A DNA stretch of 64,000 nt from Dasania sp. GY-MA-18 (GTDB lineage: Bacteria; Pseudomonadota; Gammaproteobacteria; Pseudomonadales; Dasaniaceae), in assembly GCF_024734385.1 (NCBI RefSeq), contig NZ_JANHAP010000007.1, positions 178,418 to 242,417 of the forward strand, written 5' to 3'. The position numbers were made by a program, and so were the translations under genes. The notes under the pieces are model-generated. The model did no database searches. It was given only the letters and a program-made list of their open reading frames with translations, and was not told the DNA's origin. Position 1 is the stretch's first letter. Every line of letters begins with the position of its first letter. Of the stretch, positions 35,828 to 43,719 are shown piece after piece.

Positions 35828-36469
35828 TTATAAGTCTATGTGCTGCGGAAACATCGCTGCTAAATAGGCTCTGGCCACGCGTTTGGCATTTTTGCGATTA
35901 AAGGCGGCGGGGGTGATTAATAGGTCTAACCACAGGCCTTCGACTATGGCGGTATAGCCCTTGGTAACAGTGTCGGCATCGGGGCCCTGGTAGTTGCCTT
36001 CTTCAATAATCTCTTGAAACAGGGTACTAATAGAGGACTCAGTGGCGGAGTCTGATTCCGCGCAGATTTTTTGGTAAGTGGGGCGGGACTTGGCCTCGCC
36101 CCAAAAGCCAAACCACACCGCCAGTTTATCTTTTTGGCAGACCTTGGCACTAAAGTCGAAAGCCAGGTGATCTTCTAAAATCTCTTGCGTGGTTTTAGTG
36201 CTACGCTTCTTGAGTATCTTGGCTTGGCCTTCATTGTATTCGTCCACCACAAAGCGCAGGGTTTCTACTAATAGATTGTTTTTACTCTGAAAATGTAAGT
36301 TGACTATGCCTAGACTCAGCCCTGCCTCGGTGGTGATGTCGGCCATGGTGATATTGGATAGGCCTTTATTGGCGATGCAGCTAATCGTGGCTTTGATCAA
36401 CTGTATGCGGCGGTCCTGTTTAGGCATGGCGCGGCGCTTGCGGCTAGGGCTGGCGGTGGTTTTAGTCAT
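35828..36469 (-). CDS. TetR-family repressor, BetI-like
   Basis: 213 residues. Helix-turn-helix at about residues 20-66 (RRIQLIKATISCIANKGL, SLGIVNLHFQSKNNLL). The ligand domain has the pattern of the choline-sensing repressor BetI: AVWFGFWGEAKSRP near residue 116 and IVEGLWLDLL near residue 182 parallel BetI's W..FW and IDGLWL blocks. That similarity is from memory, so the ligand is only suggested to be a quaternary or methylated amine. It is transcribed with the MATE gene and away from the FAD/GcvT cassette, and a palindromic operator lies between, so it probably controls both sides. Confidence 0.9.
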   Translation of the reverse strand: MTKTTASPSRKRRAMPKQDRRIQLIKATISCIANKGLSNITMADITTEAGLSLGIVNLHFQSKNNLLVETLRFVVDEYNEGQAKILKKRSTKTTQEILEDHLAFDFSAKVCQKDKLAVWFGFWGEAKSRPTYQKICAESDSATESSISTLFQEIIEEGNYQGPDADTVTKGYTAIVEGLWLDLLITPAAFNRKNAKRVARAYLAAMFPQHIDL

Positions 36470-36622
36470 GTGTGGCTGGTCCGGGTCCAGTTGTTATTAG
36501 GTAATAAAGCTATAGGCCAATAGGGCGCAAATAGCGGCCATTATATCCGATCATCGGGCTAATGGGGGTAGCTTGTGTGGAAACAATACACTGTATAGCT
36601 AATGTTGCTCTATATATCAATG

Positions 36623-36636
36623 AATGAACGTTCATT
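36623..36636. promoter_or_regulatory. Palindromic TetR-type operator
   Basis: AATGAACGTTCATT is a perfect 14-bp palindrome located 154 bp upstream of the TetR start codon and about 100 bp upstream of the FAD oxidoreductase start at 36736. Its form is typical of TetR-family sites, so the divergent BetI-like repressor is the obvious binder. Confidence 0.8.
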
Positions 36637-36735
36637 AACTTGTAGACAGCTAAAAAAAGTCGTGGCATGCTTTATCGCGTTAGAACTAATAACTACAAAA
36701 CGTACTAAATGGCCCGAATTAAAGGAGTCCAAAGA

Positions 36736-38355
36736 GTGAAAAAATATGATGCTATAGTCATCGGTGCAGGGCATAACGGCCTCACCAATGCAGCATACCT
36801 AGCGAAGGCTGGGTTAGATGTATTGGTGTTGGAGATGAACTCCTACATCGGTGGTGCCACGGTTAGCCGTGAGCTGCACAAAGATTGGAAGTACACCAAC
36901 TGTTCTTATGTGTGCGGTCTGTTAAGGCCCGAAATTAACCGCGACCTAGAATTGCCCCGTCACGGCCTGCAAGTCGTGCCCTATGGTGGCGGTGTGACCT
37001 TTATGGAAAATGGCGACTACTATGGCAACTTCTCTGACCATAATCGCCAGCACCGTGAAATGGCCAGGCACTCAGTACGCGATGCCAATGCTTACGAGCG
37101 TTACGGCGCCGACGTAACCAAACAAACCCGCCTTATACGTAAATTTTTATTGCGCACGCCACCCGATCCCGCCTCTTGGAAAATGAGCGACATCAAAGAG
37201 ATGATGGTGCTGGCCAAAACCGTGATGGATATGAAAACCGATGTTAACTTTGGCGATACGCTAAAGTACTGGACCAAGTCGGTGGGCGACTTTTTGGATG
37301 AGTATTTTGAGTCCGACATTATTAAAGCCCACTTAGGCGGCACCGGCATCATCGGTACCGCGTTGGGGGTTTACTCGCCGGGTACAGCTTATGTATTGCT
37401 GCATCACTATATGGGCGACGTAGATGGCACCGCTGGCGCTTGGGGTTTTACCCGTGGTGGCATGGGCGCGGTGGCCAATGCTTTGGCTAGCTCTTTTAAA
37501 TCCTTTGGCGGCGAGATACGTACCGATGCCAAAGTAAAACAAATTATGGTTAGAAACGGTAAGACTACCGGTGTGGCCTTAGAGGATGGCACGGAGTTTT
37601 ACGCCGACATCGTGGTGTCTAACCTAGAGGCCAAGCGTACCTTCTTGGGCATTATGGATGAGAAAGACCTGCCTGAGTACGTAATAGAAAGAGCCAAAAA
37701 CTTTAAGTCGCGGGGCTCTTCCGGCAAGGTTAATATTGCCTTAGATGGCCTGCCCACTTTCCCTGCGCTCCCCAAGGGCACGCCACTGATGGCCGGTGAC
37801 TTTCACTTTACCGATTCGTTAACGCGTATGGAAAAAGCCTACGACGATTGGAAAGATGGTAACTTCTCGCGCGACCCCTATGTGGATACCTTAATCCCCA
37901 CTTTAACAGACCCCACCATGGCGCCTCCGGGTAAGCATATGATGACCTGTTTTGTGCAGTACTGTCCGCCTAAAATACAGGGCCGTGAGTGGACGGATGC
38001 CGATAGAGATGCCTTTGGCCAAACGGTTATTGACCAGGTCGCGAATTACAGCCCCGATTTTAAAGATTTAATTTTACACGCGGAAGTTCGTACCCCCCGT
38101 GAAATTGAAGCCGAGATAGGCTTAACCGAAGGTAATATATTCCAAGGTGAATTAACTTTCGATCAGCTGTTCTCAAATAGACCCTTCCCTGGATACGGTC
38201 AGTATAGAGGCCCGGTTAAAGGCATGTATATGTGTGGCTCCAGCACCCACCCCGGTGGTGGTGTAATGGCGGCACCTGGTGCCAATGCCGCGCGTGAAAT
38301 ACTGATAGATTTAAAACGAAATAATACAGTTCCAGAGGGCTATGCAGATGACTAA
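36736..38355 (+). CDS. PYROXD2/phytoene-desaturase-like FAD oxidoreductase (cassette A, first subunit)
   Basis: 539 residues from the GTG at 36736, with GGAG eight bases upstream; the paralogue at 54672-56288 also starts at KKYDAIVIGAGHNG, supporting this over the ATG at 36709. The FAD-binding Rossmann motif VIGAGHNGLTNAAYL is at residues 6-20, and the C-terminal FAD clamp YMCGSSTHPGGGVMAAPGAN is near 500. The fold is the amine-oxidase/phytoene-desaturase type closest to PYROXD2. It would oxidise a C-N or C-C bond. It is the first gene of a tight operon with a second such protein (8-bp overlap) and a GcvT-like protein. Substrate unproven; regulation by the BetI-like repressor is likely. Confidence 0.88.
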   Translation: MKKYDAIVIGAGHNGLTNAAYLAKAGLDVLVLEMNSYIGGATVSRELHKDWKYTNCSYVCGLLRPEINRDLELPRHGLQVVPYGGGVTFMENGDYYGNFSDHNRQHREMARHSVRDANAYERYGADVTKQTRLIRKFLLRTPPDPASWKMSDIKEMMVLAKTVMDMKTDVNFGDTLKYWTKSVGDFLDEYFESDIIKAHLGGTGIIGTALGVYSPGTAYVLLHHYMGDVDGTAGAWGFTRGGMGAVANALASSFKSFGGEIRTDAKVKQIMVRNGKTTGVALEDGTEFYADIVVSNLEAKRTFLGIMDEKDLPEYVIERAKNFKSRGSSGKVNIALDGLPTFPALPKGTPLMAGDFHFTDSLTRMEKAYDDWKDGNFSRDPYVDTLIPTLTDPTMAPPGKHMMTCFVQYCPPKIQGREWTDADRDAFGQTVIDQVANYSPDFKDLILHAEVRTPREIEAEIGLTEGNIFQGELTFDQLFSNRPFPGYGQYRGPVKGMYMCGSSTHPGGGVMAAPGANAAREILIDLKRNNTVPEGYADD

Positions 38356-39913
38356 ATCATACGATGTCGTGATGGTCGGTGGTGGCCATAACGGTTTAAT
38401 TTGTGCGACCTATTTGGCAAAAGCCGGTCGCCGAGTATTGGTGTTAGAGGCCAATGAACAATTGGGCGGCGGTGCTGCTACCCGTGAATTTCACCCGGGC
38501 TTTTCAGTGTCGGCTTGTGCGCAGTGGATGTACTCCCTAAACCCCACCATTGCCAAGGATTTAAATTTAGCTAGCCATGGTTTGCAATACGCGGCTAAAA
38601 ATTTACATTCTATCGCTTTGGCCAAAGATGCTAAGCACGTCACCATTACCGGTGAAGGCGGAGTGGAAGGTGTGTCGGCGCAAGATAAAGCCGCCTACAG
38701 GGAATTTCGCCGTAAAATGGGCAAGTTTTCTAAATTATTAGATAAGCTCTTTACCGTGCGCCCACCGAAAGTGATAGAAAACAATTGGACCGACCGCATC
38801 AACCTTTTAAAAATAGGTTTAGGTGTTAAGTTATTAGGCAAGGCCGACATGTACGAGTTACTGCGTCTGGGCTTAATCAATATGTTTGATGTGATGGAAG
38901 AAACTTTTGATGATGAACTATTAAAATCATTAATCAGTTTTGATGGCGTATTAGGCGCACACATGGGGCCGCGCTCACCGGGTACGGTTTACGGTTACTT
39001 ATACCGCCACATGGGTGATGTTTACGGCTTTAACGGCCCAGCCTTAGTAAAAGGTGGTATGGGTAGCGTAGGTGTGGCCCTGGCCAATGCTGCTACGGCT
39101 GCCGGCGTAGAAATACGCAGTGCCGCCAGAGTAAAAAGCATAGACCTAACCGCCGAGCGCGCTAGCGGCGTAACCTTAGAAAATGGCGAAAGCATTAGCG
39201 CTACCCTAGTGGTATCCAATGCCGATCCTAAAACCACCTTTAATAACTTAGTGGGTAGACGCAACCTAGAAACGAATACCGTACGCCGGGTTAAAAACTT
39301 CCGCACCAAAGCTAGTGCCGCCAAATTACATCTAGCGTTAGATGGCTTGCCAGAGTTTACCGGCCTAAGCGCTGGGCAAGTGGGCAACCGCTTAGTGATA
39401 GCACCGGATATGCATCACATAGAGCGCGCGTTTAACTGTGCGAAGTATGGTGAGTTTTCCACGGCGCCGGTGTTGGATATCAGCATAGCCACCGTGCACG
39501 ATAAAGGTTTGGCGCCTGAGGGTAAGCATGTGTTGTCGGCGATAGTGCAGTTTGCGCCGGGGCAATTAAAAGCAGGTTGGACGGAAGCAACTAAAAATGC
39601 CTTTAAAGAATTAGCCATCAATACCATTGCTGATTATGCCCCCGGTATTAAAGAGCTAATCATTGCCAGCGAATTGTTAACCCCTGCTGATTTAGAGGGT
39701 GAATACAATATGACCGATGGCCACTGGCATCACGGTGATATTAGCTTGGATCAAGTAGTCATGATGCGACCCTTCCCAGGCTCGGAGCAATACGGCACGC
39801 CAGTTGATGGCCTCTACCTTTGCGGTGCTGGTGCACATCCGGGTGGTAATGTGATGGGCTTGGCGGGTAAAAATGCTGCCAATGAAATTATAAAAAGAGG
39901 AGGTTCCGCATGA
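38348..39913 (+). CDS. PYROXD2/phytoene-desaturase-like FAD oxidoreductase (cassette A, second subunit)
   Basis: 521 residues from ATG 38348 (GAGGG eight bases upstream; ATG 38342 is too close to it). FAD motif VGGGHNGLICATYLAKAG near residue 10 and C-terminal LCGAGAHPGGNVMGLAGKN near 495. It is homologous to the first subunit but clearly a different subfamily, with its direct counterpart at 53129-54679 in cassette B. It overlaps its upstream neighbour by eight bases and the downstream GcvT-like gene by four bases (ATGA), implying translational coupling and probably a heteromeric complex. Confidence 0.88.
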   Translation: MTKSYDVVMVGGGHNGLICATYLAKAGRRVLVLEANEQLGGGAATREFHPGFSVSACAQWMYSLNPTIAKDLNLASHGLQYAAKNLHSIALAKDAKHVTITGEGGVEGVSAQDKAAYREFRRKMGKFSKLLDKLFTVRPPKVIENNWTDRINLLKIGLGVKLLGKADMYELLRLGLINMFDVMEETFDDELLKSLISFDGVLGAHMGPRSPGTVYGYLYRHMGDVYGFNGPALVKGGMGSVGVALANAATAAGVEIRSAARVKSIDLTAERASGVTLENGESISATLVVSNADPKTTFNNLVGRRNLETNTVRRVKNFRTKASAAKLHLALDGLPEFTGLSAGQVGNRLVIAPDMHHIERAFNCAKYGEFSTAPVLDISIATVHDKGLAPEGKHVLSAIVQFAPGQLKAGWTEATKNAFKELAINTIADYAPGIKELIIASELLTPADLEGEYNMTDGHWHHGDISLDQVVMMRPFPGSEQYGTPVDGLYLCGAGAHPGGNVMGLAGKNAANEIIKRGGSA

Positions 39914-41115
39914 GTGAGGTCAGCGTTCAACAAGCTAATGATAGAGAAACGATGTTAATACATACACCGTTTCATTCGCGCTCTTCAGCCTTAAACAAAT
40001 TGAACTCGTGGGAAAACTGGAAAGGCTTTATGGTTGCCCATGAATACGATGATTATGAGTTAGAGTACTTTGCCATACGCAGCCAAACCGGTGTTATGGA
40101 CTTAACCCCCATGACCAAGTACCGCATCACCGGCCCCGATGCAGAAGCTTATTTAAATCGGCTGGTGACGCGCGACGTCACTAAAATTAAAGTGGGCCGC
40201 GTAGGCTACACCGTGTGGTGTAACTCTGATGGCCAGGTGATGGACGACGGCACGATTTTTCACTTAGCGGAAGATGAGTACCGTTTATGCTCCTACACCC
40301 ATTGCATAGACTGGTTAATGTGGTCGGCCGAAGGCTTTGATGTAGAGATAGTTGATGAAACCAAACAGGTAGCCGCACTGGCGGTGCAAGGCCCCACCTC
40401 TTGCTCTTGCCTAATGGCCATGGGTTTAGAAGGTATAGAAAATCTTAAGCCTTTTGGTCTCACCACCTTCCCATTTGAAGGCGGTGAGTTAATGGTTAGC
40501 CGCACCGGTTTTACGGGTGACTTAGGTTATGAGCTATGGGTAGAGCCTGCACTAGCCGAAGCGCTATGGGATCAGTTATTTGCCGCGGGTAAGCAATACC
40601 TGATCCGCCCCTTTGGTTTATACGCCTTGGATATGGCGCGCAAAGAGGCTGGCTTTATACAGGCCGCGGTAGACTTTGTGCCCGCCGAAGACCAGGTGCG
40701 CGTAGGCAGAACCCGCTCGCCTTTTGAGATAGGCTTGGGTTGGTTGGTGGATTTTAACAAGCCCTTTTTCAATGGCCGCAAGGCTTTGCTTAAAGAGAAA
40801 GAAAACGGTTCCCGCTATCGTTTTGTGATGTTAGATATTGAAGGTAATAAGCCGGCTAACAACTCTTTTATACTCAACAAAAAAGGTAAAGTCATAGGCA
40901 CTGTCACCTCGGCAGGCTGGTGCCCCAGCGCCAAGGCCAATGTGGCCTTTGGGCAGGTGGATGCCAAGTACGGCGAGATAGGTGAAGAGTTAATTACCGA
41001 GATATATTACGAGCGTGAGCTACACTGGACTAAGGTATTAGCTAAAAGCGTGGTAGTAAAAGGGCCTATGTACGATCCCCCAAGAAGAAGAGCAACACCG
41101 CCGGCACCCTTTTAA
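39910..41115 (+). CDS. GcvT/DmdA-like folate-binding aminomethyltransferase family protein (cassette A)
   Basis: 401 residues, ATG 39910 with GAGGAGG upstream. It shows the glycine-cleavage T-protein fold: YFAIRSQTGVMDLTPM near residue 52, YLNRLVTRDVTKIKVGRVGYT near 80, the VMDDGTI acidic pair near 114, SRTGFTGDLGYELW near 198 and PFEIGLGWLVDF near 272. The family transfers a methyl, methylene or aminomethyl group to tetrahydrofolate; relatives include dimethylsulfoniopropionate demethylase and the folate domain of sarcosine/dimethylglycine dehydrogenases. Coupled to two FAD oxidoreductases, it could capture the one-carbon unit released by oxidative demethylation. Its counterpart is at 51903-53126. 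Confidence 0.88.
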   Translation: MSEVSVQQANDRETMLIHTPFHSRSSALNKLNSWENWKGFMVAHEYDDYELEYFAIRSQTGVMDLTPMTKYRITGPDAEAYLNRLVTRDVTKIKVGRVGYTVWCNSDGQVMDDGTIFHLAEDEYRLCSYTHCIDWLMWSAEGFDVEIVDETKQVAALAVQGPTSCSCLMAMGLEGIENLKPFGLTTFPFEGGELMVSRTGFTGDLGYELWVEPALAEALWDQLFAAGKQYLIRPFGLYALDMARKEAGFIQAAVDFVPAEDQVRVGRTRSPFEIGLGWLVDFNKPFFNGRKALLKEKENGSRYRFVMLDIEGNKPANNSFILNKKGKVIGTVTSAGWCPSAKANVAFGQVDAKYGEIGEELITEIYYERELHWTKVLAKSVVVKGPMYDPPRRRATPPAPF

Positions 41116-41197
41116 TAGCGGCGCCCAGTGTTGTGGTTTAGCGAGCCGCTCTGTTGAGAGCGGCTGCATTTTATACGTATGTGATGGTTAAAAAATT

Positions 41198-42586
41198 ATG
41201 AGCAAAACAGCAAACCCTGAGTTAGAGGCTTTTTTAGAGAACAACCCCGAGATACAAATGCTGGAGGTGCTAATACCGGATATGAACGGTATTTTGCGCA
41301 CTAAACGTATACCTCGCTTGGAGTTTGCGACCTTCTTTAAAGGAAACTTAAAAGCCGTTACCACTATGCCGTTAGTCAATACTATGGGTGATTACAACAC
41401 CGATATAGGCAAAGAGTACCTCAGTGGCGACCCTGATAAATCCATGAAGGCCATACCCAATACCCTGGCAACTGTGCCCTGGTTAAAATCGCCCACCGGT
41501 CAGGTGATGGCGAGCATTACTAACCTCGATGGTACGCCGGGCATGTATGACCCCAGAAATATTTTAGAAAAACTATTGCAAGACCGTTTCTACGCCAAAG
41601 GTTTAAAACCCATAGTGGCAACCGAAATGGAATTTTACTTGCTGGAGCAAAGTGATGATGCCAAGCCCAGAGTTAAGCTAGGCCGCATACATGGCACCGG
41701 TTTAAAACAGCAGGGCGTGCAATATGCCATGGCCGATGAGTTGTGGGAAAACGACGAGTTCTTAAATGACGTACGCTTAGCCTGTGAGTTGCAGGGCGTG
41801 CCTATGACCACCATACATTCCGAGTTTTCGCCCGGCCAGTTAGAAATTAACGTGCATCATGTAGAGGATCCACTGGTAGCCTGTGACCACGCCGTGTTAC
41901 TAAAGCGCATTATTAAAGGCGTGGCCTTACAACACGGTATGGCGGCCTGCTTTATGGCCAAGCCCTATGCCGAGCTAGCGGGCAATGGCATGCACATGCA
42001 TGTTAGCGTGTACGATAAAGACGGTAATAATATTTTTGTTGAGCCCGGCTCAGAGCAAGTGCCACCACTAAACGATACCATGCGCCACGCTATTGGTGGC
42101 CTGGCCGATACCATGTCGGATTGCATGGCGGTGTTTGCGCCTAATGCCAACTCCTACCGCCGTTTGGTGCCGGGTGCCTATGCGCCGGTGTCTACCGCCT
42201 GGGGTTACAACCACCGCGATGTGTCGCTGCGCATACCCACATCGGGCAGCAAAGACTTACGCATAGAGCATAGGGTAGCCGGTGCCGACACCAACCCTTA
42301 CCTCGCCATGGCCTGTGTATTAATGGGCATAGATTACGGCATGGAAAATAAATGCCAGCCCCATGGCGAGATGGTGCAAGGGGGTGAATTTTTAGGTGAG
42401 ATGGATGTAGACATCCCCATCACTTGGGAAGCCGCACTGGACGCCTTTGATGCCAGCACTATTGTTAAGGGCTATTTGGGTGAGGAATACTGCGGTTTGT
42501 TTTCGCAGATACGCCGCGATGAATGCGATGCCTTCCGTGCCATCGTATCCAATGTGGATTACGAGTGGTATTTACGAGCGGTTTAA
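41198..42586 (+). CDS. Glutamine-synthetase-like gamma-glutamyl-amine ligase (PuuA type)
   Basis: 462 residues. The GlnA fold is clear: beta-grasp region to about residue 110, then ATP/metal motifs EMEFYLLE near 148, the EFSPGQLEIN segment near 208, GNGMHMHVS near 266, PNANSYRRLVPGAYAP near 315 and RIEHRVAGADTNPYLA near 350. The sequence resembles gamma-glutamylpolyamine synthetase PuuA more than true glutamine synthetase. It would use ATP to join glutamate to an amine. It lies 82 bp after the GcvT-like gene, so probably in the same operon. The PuuC-like dehydrogenase at 18714 and the amidotransferase at 58991 could supply later steps. The amine substrate is unknown. Confidence 0.9.
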   Translation: MSKTANPELEAFLENNPEIQMLEVLIPDMNGILRTKRIPRLEFATFFKGNLKAVTTMPLVNTMGDYNTDIGKEYLSGDPDKSMKAIPNTLATVPWLKSPTGQVMASITNLDGTPGMYDPRNILEKLLQDRFYAKGLKPIVATEMEFYLLEQSDDAKPRVKLGRIHGTGLKQQGVQYAMADELWENDEFLNDVRLACELQGVPMTTIHSEFSPGQLEINVHHVEDPLVACDHAVLLKRIIKGVALQHGMAACFMAKPYAELAGNGMHMHVSVYDKDGNNIFVEPGSEQVPPLNDTMRHAIGGLADTMSDCMAVFAPNANSYRRLVPGAYAPVSTAWGYNHRDVSLRIPTSGSKDLRIEHRVAGADTNPYLAMACVLMGIDYGMENKCQPHGEMVQGGEFLGEMDVDIPITWEAALDAFDASTIVKGYLGEEYCGLFSQIRRDECDAFRAIVSNVDYEWYLRAV

Positions 42587-42597
42587 ACTTCCAGGTC

Positions 42598-42730
42598 ACT
42601 CCGGCGAAAGCCGGAGTCTAAAGGATAGGATGTACAGGATAGAACTAACTATTTTAATCCTGCGCCATATAGCTAGATGTGTTCCATTCGGATGTTTATG
42701 TTTTCGTGGATGCCGGGTAGTAGCCCGGCA
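42598..42730. repeat. Pair of extragenic palindromes after the ligase gene
   Basis: Two GC-rich hairpins: ACTCCGGC-GAAA-GCCGGAGT (42598-42617, eight-base stem with GAAA tetraloop) and TGCCGGG-TAGTAG-CCCGGCA (42711-42730). The first resembles widespread REP-like palindromes; another CCGGAGT lies near 42772. There is no T run, so they are repeats or mRNA-end stabilisers rather than classic terminators. The open frame across 42447-42779 is not protein-like. Confidence 0.6.
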
Positions 42731-42852
42731 GAGCCTGCCCCATAAGCAAAGTGAATGTTTTGGGCATGACCGGAGTTAAAGTTTTTGCTTTTACATTCTT
42801 GCCGCTTAAAGCTTAATACTTACAGCTCAGCCTCAAAGAGGCTGCTTTCCTA

Positions 42853-43599
42853 ATGACCACTCTAACCGAACAAACCCGCAAAGTTGCCCAGCAATACCGT
42901 AAGTTTTGGCAGCAGGGCGATCTGGACGGCATACTCTCTATACTCTCACCCAATGCCGAATACATTACCTTTTCTGGGGCCAAACAAGTGCGCGCTAAAG
43001 ACGTGCAAACCTACGTTAAAATTTCCTTGCCTACCGCACTGCTAGATTATATTTATCACGATGAAGTAAGAGTGGATGGCGATACTGCTTTTTCTACTTA
43101 TAGCTTTGTTTATATCTCGCCCATTAGTGGCAAAAAAAGTAGTTGCCGTGGCTGTGACGTGATGACTATACGCGATGGCAAAATCATACGCGTGCACGAA
43201 TACAGTTCTTTTGCTGAGCTGGGCAAAGAGGGCGGGCGCAGTGATTTGGGTAAAATCGCCTTAGATGAGGCTAGCATTAATGCGATAGTAAGAGACACCC
43301 AGGCGTATTTTAAAACTCAGCCCTACTTAAACCCTGAGCTGAGTTTAGACGATGTGGCTAAGGCCACAGGCTACAGCCGTAATCAGCTATCTTATGTGTT
43401 TAACCAGGTTTTTGACTTGTCGTTTTATCAATATATTAATAACGCCAGAGTTGATTATTTTATTAGCCAATTACAGCAGCCCTGCCGCAATATTACCGCA
43501 TTAGCGACGGAGTCTGGCTTTAGTTCTATGACGACTTTTTATAAGTTTTTTAAACAAAAAACCGATTTAACCCCCAAACTTTATATGCAACAGCTATAA
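42853..43599 (+). CDS. SnoaL-like domain fused to an AraC DNA-binding domain
   Basis: 248 residues. Residues 1-125 form a SnoaL/NTF2-like cone (start QYRKFWQQGDLDGILSILSP, later VMTIRDGKIIRVHEY), a fold that usually binds a small hydrophobic or polar ligand. Residues 150-248 form an AraC-type double helix-turn-helix (LSLDDVAKATGYSRNQLSYVF and ITALATESGFSSMTTFYKFFK). AraC regulators normally carry a cupin or OruR-type sensor, so this sensor is unusual. It lies between the ligase and the Rieske oxygenase gene on the same strand and probably activates the oxygenase at 43720. Confidence 0.85.
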   Translation: MTTLTEQTRKVAQQYRKFWQQGDLDGILSILSPNAEYITFSGAKQVRAKDVQTYVKISLPTALLDYIYHDEVRVDGDTAFSTYSFVYISPISGKKSSCRGCDVMTIRDGKIIRVHEYSSFAELGKEGGRSDLGKIALDEASINAIVRDTQAYFKTQPYLNPELSLDDVAKATGYSRNQLSYVFNQVFDLSFYQYINNARVDYFISQLQQPCRNITALATESGFSSMTTFYKFFKQKTDLTPKLYMQQL

Positions 43600-43719
43600 A
43601 GCCCAATTATTTTTTACACCCGCTCCCGCTAGTAAGACATAGCCCTAGTTAATTTATATTCTACTATTGATTATCAAACCTGTGCCTAGCATGCTTAAAG
43701 TCAGTTAGGGGAGTGAAAT

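Noticed and set aside
36736..39913. Carotenoid (phytoene) desaturase pathway
   Set aside because: The FAD proteins share that fold, but no phytoene synthase, geranylgeranyl synthase or cyclase genes are near, and coupling to a GcvT-like gene points to one-carbon or amine chemistry.
41198..42586. Housekeeping glutamine synthetase
   Set aside because: The sequence and length fit the PuuA-like group, and it sits in a catabolic operon rather than beside ntrBC.
42447..42779. 110-codon open frame overlapping the ligase end and the palindromic spacer
   Set aside because: It starts inside the ligase gene in another frame, translates through the hairpins, has no ribosome site and an Arg/Cys-rich, non-protein-like composition.
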